From positions 1 through 64,000 of the forward strand of contig JANRLT010000008.1 of the NCBI GenBank assembly GCA_033762255.1: a stretch of 64,000 nt of DNA, in the 5' to 3' direction. Origin of the DNA: Pirellulales bacterium. Lineage in GTDB: Bacteria > Planctomycetota > Planctomycetia > Pirellulales > JALHPA01. Position numbers and translations under genes: made by a program. Numbering within the stretch: the first letter of the stretch is position 1; each line of letters opens with the position of its first letter. The notes under the pieces were generated by a model that searched no databases, had not been told where the DNA came from, and saw only the letters and a list, made by a program, of their open reading frames with translations. Positions 9,723-20,200 of the stretch are shown one piece after another.

Positions 9723-10310
9723 ATGACTTGGTTCAAAATTGCCGGGGTGGCCTGTTTGTGCGCGGTGTTGTTTATGGGCACCGCCCCCGCGGCAGAAAAG
9801 CCCGAACAGGCTGCGGCGGCTGGTTGGGATCTCAAAATGAAAGCCCTGGACGGTTCCGATGTCAACTTCGCCGATTATTCCGGCAAGGTTTTGCTGATCG
9901 TCAATGTGGCCAGTAATTGTGGTTACACGGGACAGTATAAGGCCCTGCAAGCCTTGCATGAAAAATATGGCAAAGAAGGCCTGGTGATCATTGGCGTGCC
10001 CGCAAACGACTTTGGCGCACAAGAACCAGGCAGCGACGAGGAAATCGCTAAATTCTGCGCGGATAAATACAACGTGTCGTTTGTCATGCTCTCCAAGGTT
10101 CCCACCATCGTCGGCGAAAACAAGATCCCGTTGTACAAAATGCTGACGGATAAAACCGCCAACGCTAAAACAGCGGGCGAAGTTAAATGGAACTTTACCA
10201 AATTTTTAGTCGGGCGGAATGGCAAGGTTCTGGCTCGTTTTGAACCCGGGATCAAACCCGAATCCAACGAGGTCGTCAAGGCGATCGAAGCGGAGCTGGA
10301 CAATAAGTAG
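9723..10310 (+). CDS. Exported glutathione peroxidase family protein
   Basis: A protein of 195 residues from the ATG at 9723, preceded by AGGAG at a spacing of 6. Residues 1-23 form a signal peptide (cleavage near APAAE), so it acts outside the cytoplasm. The GPx fold motifs are present: NVASNCGYTGQ with the peroxidatic Cys66 (no selenocysteine), the VPANDFGAQEPG loop carrying the Gln position, and VKWNFTKFLV with the conserved Trp and Asn. Enzymes of this type reduce peroxides, often with thioredoxin rather than glutathione when bacterial. A hairpin terminator follows. Confidence 0.92.
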   Translation: MTWFKIAGVACLCAVLFMGTAPAAEKPEQAAAAGWDLKMKALDGSDVNFADYSGKVLLIVNVASNCGYTGQYKALQALHEKYGKEGLVIIGVPANDFGAQEPGSDEEIAKFCADKYNVSFVMLSKVPTIVGENKIPLYKMLTDKTANAKTAGEVKWNFTKFLVGRNGKVLARFEPGIKPESNEVVKAIEAELDNK

Positions 10311-10346
10311 TCGATAACACGCTATCGCTCAGTGGCTTTACACCTT

Positions 10347-10398
10347 TGGCCAATTTGCCCCTTAATCGTACAATAGACTATTAAGGGACAATTGGCCA
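10347..10398. terminator. Bidirectional hairpin between convergent genes
   Basis: Arms TGGCCAATTTGCCCCTTAAT and ATTAAGGGACAATTGGCCA pair almost completely, with a one-base bulge and a 13-base loop. It lies between glutathione peroxidase (plus) and the minus-strand gene ending at 10443. There is only a modest T-rich tail (TTAACTTTT), so it may act in both directions. Confidence 0.6.
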
Positions 10399-10442
10399 TT
10401 AACTTTTATATGGTAAATCCCATCCATTCTAGTTGATAACAC

Positions 10443-10925
10443 TTATGTCGCTTCTAAATCACTTATACTAAATGCTTGGACGGCCTCTTCGCGACTGGTA
10501 AAGACTTGCTCCGTGGTTAAACTTTGCGTATTCCAGACGCGCCAATCATTTTCGCCCAAGGAAACAAGGTACCAAGTCACTTGGCCGTCGATCAGCAAAA
10601 CTTCCGAAGTTTGAATCAATTCATCTAGGGTTTCATACCCGCATTCCTTGGCAAATTGGGACGCCCGGGCATGATTGATATTTAACGTCCCCATATCCGG
10701 GTCTACGCTAGCGGCTCCCCCAACCGGGGCTGATTGGATTTTCAGCTCGGACAGGGATTCGATCGCTTGGATGGCCCGCTCGGGAGAGCCGGAACTTTCT
10801 AATAGCACTTGCGCGTGTTTTTCAATCTGCGCATTTTGCTGATCCTGTTCCTGCCATGCTTTATCATTTGGGGCGTCCAAGCGGGTAGCTTCTCCTCCCA
10901 CCACCATTTCTTCAATCGTTTTCAT
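10443..10925 (-). CDS. Hypothetical acidic protein
   Basis: This 160-residue protein is acidic and Gln/Glu-rich, with no signal peptide or membrane helix. The first half is helical (KAWQEQDQQNAQIEKHAQV); the second half is compact with WYLVSLGENDWRVWNTQS and may be a small mixed alpha/beta domain. It has a GGTGAG-like ribosome site. It follows the gene at 10952 by 26 bases on the same strand, so the two are probably co-transcribed. The family is not recognised. Confidence 0.55.
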   Translation of the reverse strand: MKTIEEMVVGGEATRLDAPNDKAWQEQDQQNAQIEKHAQVLLESSGSPERAIQAIESLSELKIQSAPVGGAASVDPDMGTLNINHARASQFAKECGYETLDELIQTSEVLLIDGQVTWYLVSLGENDWRVWNTQSLTTEQVFTSREEAVQAFSISDLEAT

Positions 10926-10951
10926 GACTCACCCAGTACCTTGTAAAAAAA

Positions 10952-11503
10952 CTAATGTTGCTCGATAAACACGGGATTACAGTCGGCTTCTTGAAAAATT
11001 TTTTCCGCGCATTCCAATCTGGCAATGGTTTGATCGGGGGACGTTTGCCGGGCCTCGACCACCATCAGTAACTGTCCATTGGCCACGGCCTGCTCATAAT
11101 AGTCGGCGATTTCCTGGGGAAAGCCGCGATTTACCATGGCTCCCACCAACCCGCCCAAAATACCCCCCGTCCACAAACTGGTGCCGCCGGCAATGATCAA
11201 CCCGATCCCCCCCGTGGCCGCTCCGAGCGCGGTGATGGTTAGTCCAAACAAAGAGACTCCCACCAGGCCTCCTAGGCTAGCGGCCACGGGAACGGCTTCC
11301 GCGGCTGTAGATTTATGCTGATATTTGCCAAAGTAATCTTCCTTGGTTTTATCAGAACAAATGATCGTGATTTCTTCTTCTCCAAAGCCCTTCTCCCTCA
11401 ACTGTTCAATTATTTTTTGGGCAAGTGCCACATCCGATGCCACAGCGGTGCAGTAAACTTGACATTCTTGCCGCCGAATTTTCTCCGCCAATGTTGCCAA
11501 CAT
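10952..11503 (-). CDS. Glycine-zipper stress-type membrane protein
   Basis: A protein of 183 residues from the ATG at 11503, with GAGAGG upstream; an alternative start at 11563 adds 20 hydrophobic residues. Residues about 12-50 look like a small alpha/beta domain of the kind found in general-stress proteins (YCTAVASDVALAQKIIEQL, then GFGEEEITIIC). A Gly/Ala-rich hydrophobic stretch follows (residues about 75-125; LGGLVGVSLFGLTITALGAA, WTGGILGGLVGAMVN). The C-terminal part repeats the alpha/beta style. The pattern resembles DUF1269/general stress protein families. The role, possibly in membrane or osmotic stress, is an inference. Confidence 0.65.
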   Translation of the reverse strand: MLATLAEKIRRQECQVYCTAVASDVALAQKIIEQLREKGFGEEEITIICSDKTKEDYFGKYQHKSTAAEAVPVAASLGGLVGVSLFGLTITALGAATGGIGLIIAGGTSLWTGGILGGLVGAMVNRGFPQEIADYYEQAVANGQLLMVVEARQTSPDQTIARLECAEKIFQEADCNPVFIEQH

Positions 11504-11596
11504 AAATGCCTCTCGCGCGCGGGATAAAATTGCCTTTAGTATCAATAGCAAACCATATACCAAAATATCCCCACCGATCAGTTGTTGTTTGATGAC

Positions 11597-11803
11597 CTAA
11601 TTAACTTCTCGATCTAGATATCCGCCCGTGTTACGCCGCATGAAACGCCAATCTGGATTAAAACCTGCCATGATGTCCAATAAATTACTAACCCGCGGAT
11701 TAAGCTGGCTAACTTCAAAGCAGACAAGCTTTCCAGTTAATTTTAGCTCAATGAAATATCCACCATTCACGTGAAATCTTTCTCTATCAGGAATTTCATC
11801 CAC
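11597..11803 (-). CDS. Possible small protein, unknown
   Basis: A 68-residue frame opening with GTG, with no clear ribosome site. The sequence is of ordinary composition, with a striking aromatic, basic C-terminus (FNPDWRFMRRNTGGYL). It lies upstream of the DUF4142 gene on the opposite strand. It may be a real small cytoplasmic protein or chance. Confidence 0.3.
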   Translation of the reverse strand: MDEIPDRERFHVNGGYFIELKLTGKLVCFEVSQLNPRVSNLLDIMAGFNPDWRFMRRNTGGYLDREVN

Positions 11804-11871
11804 AGGATGGAATGGGAATTGCCGTCTGATATGTGAGGGGCATCACAATATATATTTTTGGAGATTCTGTC

Positions 11872-12864
11872 ATGCGTAGGAAACTTTCACAATTAATATG
11901 CCTCAGTATGCTGGGCGTTTTGCCCGTTACTGTACTGGCACAAAATGCCACCCAACAACAACCTGCCGCCCAACCCGGCGCATTTCAACCAGGCGGGAAT
12001 CAACCCGGTGGTCTACCCGGCGCGCCAGGGCGGCAACGCACCACTGCCAACAAACCGGTCCTCGGCGACCAAACCAATAATCGCGATCAGCAAATCGCCA
12101 GCTATTTGTTGATTTGCAATCATAAAGAAGTTCGGATGAGTGAATTGGCAAAAGCCCACGCCAAAAATAAGGAAGTTAAGGAATTCGCGGACAAAATGGT
12201 CCAAGAACACACCCAAATGGTAAGCACACTGCAAAGGCTGGGTGGCCAAGCGGGAGCCGGTGGAAGTAATTCTCAATCCGGCGTCAGTAGTGGCGGAAGC
12301 GACAGTGGCGGCAACTCTGGTAGCGGTAACTCCGGCACTGGAAGTTCAAATGGTGGAGCCGCGGGTGTCGGGGGCAATACACAAAACGGAACTCAGATAG
12401 GCGTCAGCGGAGGTTTGCCTAACGCCAATCAACCTGGCGGTTTACAAGTCCAAATCAATCGTGACCCGAATGAACGTCGCGAAGCGCGCGCCGAACGACG
12501 CGCTGATCGGGCTGGCGAAGCGGACGCTTTGGGGACGTCGGGAGGAGCCGCTGGTGGAGCCGCGGGTCAACAATTTGATTTCGTCTCCATCCAACGGGAA
12601 ATTGCCGATCGATGCGTGGCGGAGGCCGAACGCGAATGGAGTTCCAAGAAAGCCGAGGAATGCGACATGGCTTATATTGGGGCCCAAATTATCGCCCACA
12701 AGGATATGATTCAGACCGGCAAGGTGCTCCGACAGTACGCTGGTCCGGAATTGCAAACGGAAATTGACAAGGGTGTGCAAACAGCGGAACGGCACCTGGA
12801 ACATGCGATGAAAGTGATTGAAACACTTTCCGAAGAAGAAAAGTCCGATAAGAAATCTTCGTAG
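11872..12864 (+). CDS. Exported DUF4142 protein with Gly/Ser-rich insert
   Basis: A protein of 330 residues from the ATG at 11872 with GGAG 8 bases upstream. There is a signal peptide at 1-23 (cleavage near LAQ), then a Gln/Pro/Gly-rich stretch. A DUF4142 ferritin-like helical domain follows; its first helices (MSELAKAHAKNKEVKEFADK, VQEHTQMVSTLQRLGG) are at about 85-130. A glycine/serine-rich linker with basic NERREARAERRADR interrupts it, and the second half (QREIADRCVAEAER to HLEHAMKVIETL) closes the bundle. DUF4142 proteins are exported, of unknown role, and often linked to stress. The split domain is unusual. Confidence 0.8.
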   Translation: MRRKLSQLICLSMLGVLPVTVLAQNATQQQPAAQPGAFQPGGNQPGGLPGAPGRQRTTANKPVLGDQTNNRDQQIASYLLICNHKEVRMSELAKAHAKNKEVKEFADKMVQEHTQMVSTLQRLGGQAGAGGSNSQSGVSSGGSDSGGNSGSGNSGTGSSNGGAAGVGGNTQNGTQIGVSGGLPNANQPGGLQVQINRDPNERREARAERRADRAGEADALGTSGGAAGGAAGQQFDFVSIQREIADRCVAEAEREWSSKKAEECDMAYIGAQIIAHKDMIQTGKVLRQYAGPELQTEIDKGVQTAERHLEHAMKVIETLSEEEKSDKKSS

Positions 12865-12893
12865 TTGAAGTTTTCTTTCTTGTGATTGCTCAG

Positions 12894-12956
12894 CCCGCGG
12901 TTGTCTCCAGTGATCTCACCATAGTGACATCAACTGGGATGACCGCGGGTTTTTTT
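12894..12956. terminator. Strong hairpin terminator after DUF4142 gene
   Basis: CCCGCGGTTGTCTCCAGT pairs with ACTGGGATGACCGCGGG and is followed by a run of seven T on the plus strand. It is a classic intrinsic terminator for the plus-strand gene. Its T-run overlaps the stop codon of the convergent minus-strand amidohydrolase. Confidence 0.85.
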
Positions 12957-13824
12957 ATGATAGAGTCAGTCCCGTATAGCATTCCGGTCGGCGATCACGA
13001 TAAAACTGCCAAGTCTGGCGCGCTTCGCGAATGGCGTCCATGTTTAGTTCGGCGGTGATCAAGGCGTCGGCGTCGCGCGCGCCGGTGACTAAAATTTGTC
13101 CCCGGGGATCGGCAAAATAACTCGAACCATAAAACTCGCCGATCCGCCACGGTTCTTCCCACCCGGGTCGATTAATCGCCCCGACATAATACAGGTTATT
13201 CGCCGCCGCCGCGGGTTGTTCCAGTTTCCACAGATATTCCGACAAGCCAGCGACCGTGGCGGAGGGATTAAAAACGATTTCCGCCCCTCCCAGGCCTAAA
13301 GCCCGCCAACCTTCGGGAAAATGGCGATCATAACACAAATAGACGCCAATTCGCCCGGCGCGCGTGCTAAATACCGGCAAGCCCAGATTACCCGGTCGAA
13401 AGTAAAATTTTTCCCAAAAACCTGGTTCGCAATGCGGAAGATGCAACTTACGAAATTTGCCCAGGTATTCTCCCGTGGCGTCAATCACCGCCGCGGTGTT
13501 GTAATACAGACCGGTAAGGTCTTCTTCCATGACAGGCAGGATTAGCACAATTTTTAACCGACGGGCCAAATCGGAAAATAACCGCGTTGTGGGTCCATCG
13601 GGAACGCGCTCGGCTAGTTCAAACCAGCGGGCGTTTTGCTCCGCGGGAAAATAAGGACCGTAAAAAAGTTCCTGCAGGCAGGCAATTTGCGCTCCTTGCG
13701 CGGCGATTTGCTCCACCAGCGCCACATGCTTGTCGATCATCCCTTGTTTGATTTGGGCCAGGGGAGCGGTGGCCGGATGACTCAAAGTGGCTTGGATTAA
13801 ACCAGCGGTTACGAATTGGGACAT
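12955..13824 (-). CDS. Carbon-nitrogen hydrolase, probable beta-ureidopropionase
   Basis: A 289-residue nitrilase-superfamily protein with the full catalytic triad: Glu52 (CLQELF), Lys126 (FRKLHLP) and Cys164 (YLCYDRHFPEG). The sequence resembles N-carbamoylputrescine amidase and beta-ureidopropionase. Because a PreA-like dehydrogenase and a dihydropyrimidinase lie next to it on the same strand, the third step of reductive pyrimidine breakdown is the best guess (N-carbamoyl-beta-alanine to beta-alanine, CO2 and ammonia). N-carbamoylputrescine amidase remains possible. Cytoplasmic. Confidence 0.85.
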   Translation of the reverse strand: MSQFVTAGLIQATLSHPATAPLAQIKQGMIDKHVALVEQIAAQGAQIACLQELFYGPYFPAEQNARWFELAERVPDGPTTRLFSDLARRLKIVLILPVMEEDLTGLYYNTAAVIDATGEYLGKFRKLHLPHCEPGFWEKFYFRPGNLGLPVFSTRAGRIGVYLCYDRHFPEGWRALGLGGAEIVFNPSATVAGLSEYLWKLEQPAAAANNLYYVGAINRPGWEEPWRIGEFYGSSYFADPRGQILVTGARDADALITAELNMDAIREARQTWQFYRDRRPECYTGLTLS

Positions 13825-13908
13825 ATCAACGTCGGAGATTGTTGGGAGAATGGAATAAATCTTTAGGTGTCGTCAAACCGGCAAATCGCCCCCGCCAACA
13901 TGGATAAA

Positions 13909-15261
13909 CTAGCTTGGCGGAGGCTGTTGTGCCTGGTATTGCCGCCAATTGAGCGGCGGTTGATTGCCGGGAAGTTCCTTCATCGTGATGCAACCTTCGA
14001 TCGGACATACCAAAGCGCACATATTGCAGCCCACGCATGCCGACTTATTGACGGTAAAGACATCAACGAACCCCTGTCCCTGTTCCAAGGCTAAATTGGG
14101 GGCGGCTTCGCCCCGTAATTTGCGCGGTTCCACCCCAAACCGCTCTAGGTACGCCTCCCGGGGAAGCTTTTCCCAGTGGATCGCCTGAAAACAGCCGTCT
14201 TCGCAACTGGCGTAGCAAATTCCGCAATGAATACAGGCCGCTTCATTAATATGGGCCAGCACCCGATAATTGAGGTCCAATTCGCTCCAGCTTTTGATCC
14301 GGGGCACCGAGCGCCCCACCGCTTCGGATAAATGGTCAAACCCTTTTTCGTCCAGCCATTTCCCCAGGCCGGCCAGCATTCCTTTGATAATTCCAAAACC
14401 GCGATGCATCACCGCGGCGCAGATCTGGACGCAACTCGCCCCCAACAGCAAAAATTCGGCGGCATCTTCCCATTTGCGAATTCCTCCTATTCCGCAAACT
14501 GGCGTCCGCAAATCCGGATCCGTGGTAAGCTGGCTCAACAGATGCAAGGCGATGGGCTTGATGGCCGGACCCGCATATCCGCCGTGCGAACCGTATCCAC
14601 CCACGTTGGGCCGGGGGGCAAAAGTATGCACATCCACGCCAATCAATGAGTTCACGGTATTGATCAGACTAATTCCGTCCGCCCCCCCCGCCTGGCAAGC
14701 CCGCGCAATAGCGCGGATATCGGTCACATTGGGCGTAAGTTTGGCAATAACCGGGACCGTGGCGACTTCCTTGACCCATTCACATATCATTTGTGAATAT
14801 TCGGGGACTTGGCCGACGGCGGAACCCATGCCCCGTTCATTCATACCGTGCGGGCAACCGAAATTCAGCTCGATTCCATCGACGCCGGCCTCCTGCGCTT
14901 GCCGGACGATCGCATGCCAAGAGTCGCGCCTGGTGGCCACCATGAGCGACGCCACGAGCGCGTGCCCAGGGTGGGTGCGCTTGACTTCCGCCAGTTCCCG
15001 CAAATTGTCAGCCAAGGGGCGATCACTGATAAGCTCTAAATTATTGAGGCCCATCAGTTTTTGGCTTTTGAGCGCGATCCCCCCATAGCGGCTGGAGACG
15101 TTTTTGATTGTTTCGTCGGTGAGGGTTTTCCAAATGGCGCCCCCCCACCCCTGATCAAAGGCCCGTTGGACCTGCGCGGCGGTATTTGTCGGTGGTCCGC
15201 TGGCCAGCCAAAACGGGTTGGGAGCCTGAATACCGGCAAAATTACAACGAAGGTCGGGCAT
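13909..15261 (-). CDS. preA: Dihydropyrimidine dehydrogenase subunit PreA-like
   Basis: A 450-residue protein. An FMN-binding TIM barrel (residues about 1-320) carries the segments NTVNSLIGVDVHTF and GGYAGPAIKPIAL, characteristic of the uracil-reducing subunit. Two ferredoxin-type 4Fe-4S sites are at the C-terminus: CIHCGICYASCEDGC near 340 and CVGCNMCALVCP near 410. In Escherichia coli PreA pairs with PreT (FAD/NADPH); no PreT is visible in this window. It is part of a three-gene minus-strand block, with 84 bases to the amidohydrolase. It should reduce uracil and thymine to dihydro forms. Confidence 0.9.
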   Translation of the reverse strand: MPDLRCNFAGIQAPNPFWLASGPPTNTAAQVQRAFDQGWGGAIWKTLTDETIKNVSSRYGGIALKSQKLMGLNNLELISDRPLADNLRELAEVKRTHPGHALVASLMVATRRDSWHAIVRQAQEAGVDGIELNFGCPHGMNERGMGSAVGQVPEYSQMICEWVKEVATVPVIAKLTPNVTDIRAIARACQAGGADGISLINTVNSLIGVDVHTFAPRPNVGGYGSHGGYAGPAIKPIALHLLSQLTTDPDLRTPVCGIGGIRKWEDAAEFLLLGASCVQICAAVMHRGFGIIKGMLAGLGKWLDEKGFDHLSEAVGRSVPRIKSWSELDLNYRVLAHINEAACIHCGICYASCEDGCFQAIHWEKLPREAYLERFGVEPRKLRGEAAPNLALEQGQGFVDVFTVNKSACVGCNMCALVCPIEGCITMKELPGNQPPLNWRQYQAQQPPPS

Positions 15262-15330
15262 GCTGGGGATATTCTGTGTTGATGACCGCTAGGTGGACAA
15301 TCGGGGGGGTGGACGGCGTATAAGCCATTA

Positions 15331-16734
15331 TCAACTAAAATGCGTTGGTTGTCGTGCCAGGTATTTTCCCCGGCCAAATTGGCCAACAAACTGGCCATCC
15401 CGCACGGCAAGTTCCCCCCGGACCGTCACGGTCACGGGCCGACCAGTCACCGTTAACCCCTCAAAACCATTATAATCTACGGCGGAGGCGTGGCTGGCGG
15501 CGGAAATCGTCCATTTTTGATGTGGATCATAAATCACCAAATCCGCATCGCTACCCGGTTGGATAGTCCCTTTTTGCGGGTAAAGTCCAAACAGCCGCGC
15601 CGCCTGGGTGCTAGCGCAATCCACAAATCGATGGTAAGAAAGCCTGCCGGTTAATACCCCCGCCGAATGCAACAGCGTCACGCGATCTTGTAGGCTAGGG
15701 ATCCCGTTGGGGATTTTTGTAAAATCGCTCCGACCTAGCTCTTTTTGCCCCAAAAAATCGAACGGCGCGTGATCGGTCGCCACGGTGCTGATATTGCCAT
15801 TTGCCAGATTATGCCACAAATATGGCTGATGCCGCCGGTCGCGCAGCGGGGGGGACATGACATATTTAGCCCCTTCAAAGTTGGGCCGCTCGGCAGCGCT
15901 TTTGTCTAGCAGCAAATATTGGATCAGCGTTTCTATCCAAACCGAGATTCCCCCCGCGCGGGCCTCAAGCGCTGCCTCCACCGCTCCCCGGCAACTGGTA
16001 TGCACGATATAGCAATGCGCCCCGGTCAATTCCGCAAAAGCCAGCAAGTGCCGCACACCCAACGTTTCCACTTGTTCCGGGCGCGACGGCTCGTGCCATT
16101 CGGGGCCGGTCTTACCCTCGGACAAGAGTTTTTGTTGCAATTGCGCGATCAACTCCGCGTTTTCGCAATGGGCGGTGACGATCACGCCCAACTCATTCGC
16201 TAGTCGTAGTGTCTGAAACAGTTCGGCATCATCAATGCCCAGGGCCCCTTTATAAGCCAAAAAAACTTTAAAAGAGGCTGTCCCGCGCTCGACGATCTCT
16301 CGTAACTGGCTGGCGGCCAGGGGATCAAATCGGGTAACACCCATGTGAAAGGTGTAGTCGCAGGCGCTTTGCTCGGCGGCGTTTTTTTGCCAGATTTCCC
16401 AGCCGGCCAGGGGTTCGGTTTGGCGGTTGGGGCAGATCATTTCGATGAGCGTGGTCGTCCCCCCCAGCAGCGCCGCTCGGGAGGCTGTTTGGTAGTTGTC
16501 CTTGGCATACGTGCCCATGAAAGAGAGGTAAATATGCACATGGGGATCAATAAAGCCCGGAAAGACCAGCATCCCGGCGGCATCGATAACGGTGGCGGCG
16601 GCGATTTCCTCCGGTTGTAACTGTTCCTGGAGGCGGGGACCGATGCGGGTAATGGTTTCGCCCGCGCACCATATATCAGCCAAAAAATCGTCCGTGGCGG
16701 TGATCACCCGGCCATTTTTTACTAGTAATCCCAT
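15331..16734 (-). CDS. hydA: Dihydropyrimidinase/hydantoinase
   Basis: A protein of 467 residues from the ATG at 16734 (MGLLVKNGRVITA), where the family normally begins; the frame is open for a further 26 codons. Metal ligands of the cyclic amidohydrolase superfamily are seen: His-x-His in FIDPHVHIYL, the carboxylated-Lys segment FKVFLAYKG, His in VTAHCENA, His in CYIVHTSC and Asp in TVATDHAPFD. It opens dihydrouracil/dihydrothymine rings. It is the promoter-proximal gene of the pyrimidine block, 69 bases before PreA. It could also act on hydantoins. Confidence 0.88.
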   Translation of the reverse strand: MGLLVKNGRVITATDDFLADIWCAGETITRIGPRLQEQLQPEEIAAATVIDAAGMLVFPGFIDPHVHIYLSFMGTYAKDNYQTASRAALLGGTTTLIEMICPNRQTEPLAGWEIWQKNAAEQSACDYTFHMGVTRFDPLAASQLREIVERGTASFKVFLAYKGALGIDDAELFQTLRLANELGVIVTAHCENAELIAQLQQKLLSEGKTGPEWHEPSRPEQVETLGVRHLLAFAELTGAHCYIVHTSCRGAVEAALEARAGGISVWIETLIQYLLLDKSAAERPNFEGAKYVMSPPLRDRRHQPYLWHNLANGNISTVATDHAPFDFLGQKELGRSDFTKIPNGIPSLQDRVTLLHSAGVLTGRLSYHRFVDCASTQAARLFGLYPQKGTIQPGSDADLVIYDPHQKWTISAASHASAVDYNGFEGLTVTGRPVTVTVRGELAVRDGQFVGQFGRGKYLARQPTHFS

Positions 16735-17201
16735 GACGGCGGTTTTATCAAAGCGTATGTATTGGCAGACTAAAAAAGCACTCTGGGGACAAAATACTGT
16801 ATTTTCCTGCAATTTCCCAGTTCCGCAGCTAGGGGACGTTCAATGCCCCAACCAGCGACTAAAGATAAAAATTTAACCAAAAGCACATTTTCAGGCTAAA
16901 AGCTTGCGGGAATTGTTAGAATATTGTTAGGATATAATGAGCATCACCCTTGCTAATGGAGGGGTCTGGCTTTGTTAGGAAGTGGCAAGAAAACCCTAAC
17001 ATAACCGCGGGCAGACGACATAAATTGTCAAACCCACTTACCCACGGGTAACAGTTGAAGCCTTGTAGGTAGTTGGCCGCCACTTGCATCGCGTATTCAT
17101 CGGGAGTGAGTACCCGGTGGGGGAGAGCGTAGAACGGGAACAGGGGAGCGAATTGGCATTTCTAAAAGGACTGCGCAACTACTTCGCGCGCAGAGAGTTA
17201 C
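16735..17201. promoter_or_regulatory. Divergent promoter region upstream of giant surface protein
   Basis: This 467-base gap separates the dihydropyrimidinase gene (minus) from the 2508-residue gene (plus). A perfect TATAAT lies at 16933-16938, without a good -35 at 16-18 bases. A GAGAG near 17193 sits before the ATG at 17202. No RNA motif was recognised. Confidence 0.3.
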
Positions 17202-20200
17202 ATGGCATTACGGAATTGGGTGAACAGGCAATCGGGGAATCATGCTGCGCGTACCCTTCGACGTAAAAAATCACACGGGGCACGGGCGCGGCAATTCGCG
17301 ATTGAAACTCTCGAAGCCCGCCACGTGATGGCGACGGTTGTGATTAGCGAATTTTTGGCCTCTAGCAGCGGAGGCCTGCTTGATCAAGATGGCGAGTCCA
17401 GCGACTGGATCGAATTGTATAATACAACTTCCAGTCCGGTGAATTTGCAAAATTGGTCCTTGACTGATAATGCGGCCAATTTAACAAAATGGCGTTTTCC
17501 CAGCACGATCATTCCCGCCAATAGTTTTTTGGTGGTTTTTGCCTCTGACAAAAATCGGGCGGTGGCGGGTCAGCAATTGCACACAAATTTTAAGCTGGGA
17601 GCGGACGGCGAGTATTTGGCGTTGGTGGAAGCGAATGGCACCACCAAAGCCAGCGAATTTACGCCCGCTTTCCCCTTACAAAGCACCAATATCAGTTATG
17701 GCGGCGCCTTTGGCAGCACCAATTCGACGCTTATCGGACCAAATGCCCCGGCCAAAGTCCTTATCCCGCCCAATAATTCGCTCAATCTGACCTGGACCAA
17801 CCCCGGGTTTAATGATGCTGGTTGGCTCTCGGGCGCGACCGGCATCGGCTATGAAAATGATCCTGGCTCCGGCACGAGTTACTCGGGACTGATCAGCCTG
17901 AATGTCGCCAACCAGATGTACAACACGCGCAGCACGGCTTATATTCGCGTGCCATTTACCGTGGCTAATCCGGCAACGGTCAATCAACTGACCTTGCGGA
18001 TGAAATACGATGATGGCTTTGTGGCGTATTTGAATGGCAATTCCACGGCGATAGCCTCTCGCCAAGCCCCCGCCACGTTGCAGTATGATTCGGCGGCCAC
18101 GGCAAACCGAGACGAAAGTTTGGCCCTCCAATATGAAGATATCGTGATCCCCGTCACGCCCGGCATGCTAACGGCGGGGACGAATATGCTGGCCATTCAT
18201 GGGCTAAATTTTACCAGCTCGAGTTCTGATTTTGTGATTCAACCCGAATTAGTCAGCCAAAGCCTGACTTATAACGGCACAACGCTCAACTACTACACCA
18301 CGCCCACCCCCGGCGCGGCCAACAGCGGCGGGACGACCCAGGGGAGCGTGGCGGATACATCCTTTAGCGTGGATCGGGGATTTTTTAGTTCTCCCTTTAG
18401 TTTGGTTATCTCCTCTCCCACGGTTGACGCCACCATCCGCTACACGGTGGACGGCAGCACGCCGACGGCCACGACAGGGTTGGTGTATACCGCGCCGATC
18501 ACGATTTCAGGCACAACCACGGTCCGGGCCGCGGCATTTAAGACAGGATTTGTCCCCAGCAATGTCGATACGCAAACATACATCTTTGTGGCGGACGTTG
18601 TGAATCAATCACCCACGGGAAGTCCCCCGGCGGGCTGGCCCGCGGATCGGGCTATCAATAACCACAAATTTGATTATGGGATCGATCCCGATATTAAAAA
18701 TAGCGCGTTGTATGGACCCCAGTTGCAGTCGGCGCTGCAAGCCATTCCGTCGATTTCACTGGTGACGGATTTGCCGAACCTGTTTGATCCGGCGACGGGC
18801 ATTTATGTGAATCCCGGCAACGAAGGTATCGCCTGGGAGCGCGCCGCTTCCGTGGAATTGCTTAACCCCGACGGAAGCGACGGCTTTCAAGCCAACGCGG
18901 GCCTGCGGATACGAGGGGGATTTAGCCGCACGCCGGATAATCCCAAACATGCCTTTCGCCTGTTTTTCCGCTCCGAGTATGGGGATGCCAAGCTCAAGTT
19001 TCCCTTGTTTGGCACGGCGGGAGCCGCTGAATTTGATTCCATCGACCTGCGCACCGCGCAAAACTACTCCTGGGCATTTCAAAATGACGGGCGAATGACC
19101 TTAACCCGGGATGCTTACTCGCGTCTGGCCATGCGGGATTTAGGCCAGCCCTACACCCGCGGCGAGTACTACCACTTGTACATTAATGGCGTGTATTGGG
19201 GATTGTTTCAAACGGAGGAGCGTCCGGAGGCGAATTTTGGAGCGACCTATTTTGGCGGGGATGAGTCGGACTATGACGTGGTGAAGGCCGAAGCCGGGCC
19301 TTATTCAACCGTGGCGACGGACGGGGACTTGGTGGCGTGGCAGGATTTATGGACCAAGGTTAATCAAATTGCCGCCGAGCCTAACGCCACCAACCGCTTT
19401 AACCTGTATCAGGAAATCCAGGGATTGTTTCCCAATTACACCCCGGATCCCTCCAAGCCGGTCTTATTGGATGTGGATAATCTGATCGACTACATGCTGG
19501 TGATTTTTTATGGCGGGAATTTGGATGCCCCCATTTCGGCGTTTTTGGGAAATACAGCGGTTAATAACTGGTTTGGCATCCGCAGCCGCGATCCCGCGGC
19601 CCGCCAGGGTTTTCAGTTTTTAGTGCATGATTCCGAACATACCCTGCTCAATGTCAATGAATCCCGCATCGGTCCGTATCCCGCGGGACAAACCTTTGAC
19701 AAAAGCAATCCGCAGTGGCTGCATCAACAACTGATGGCCGAGCCCGCCTATCGCGAAGCATTTAACCTGCGCGCACAGCAAACTTTGCGCAACAACGGCG
19801 TGCTAACCACCGCCGCCAACCAAGCGCGGCATGCCGAATTGGTGAACGATTTGCAACTGGCCATTATCGGCGAATCCGCCCGTTGGGGCGATGTTTGGAA
19901 AGGCGCCGGCGAATCACCTTTTACCCAGGCTAATTTCAATTCCGCTGTCAGTGAAATCATCAACAACTTTATACCCGGTCGCACGGGCGTGCTCCTTTCG
20001 CAATTGCAAGGCGCGGGCTTGTACAATTCCTCGGCTCCCCTGGCCCCGGTTGCCAGTCTTCCCCAAGGAATCGTGGCGGCGGGGACTTCGTTGTCGTTGT
20101 CCAATCCCAGTTTTGGTGGGACGATCTATTACACGCTCAACGGAACCGACCCGCGAAATCCCGACGGCAGCTTGAATCCCGCGGCGCTGGTCTATTCGGG

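Noticed and set aside
14270-15088. 272-codon plus-strand frame opposite the PreA-like gene
   Set aside because: Shadow frame of a high-GC gene; no start signal or homology.
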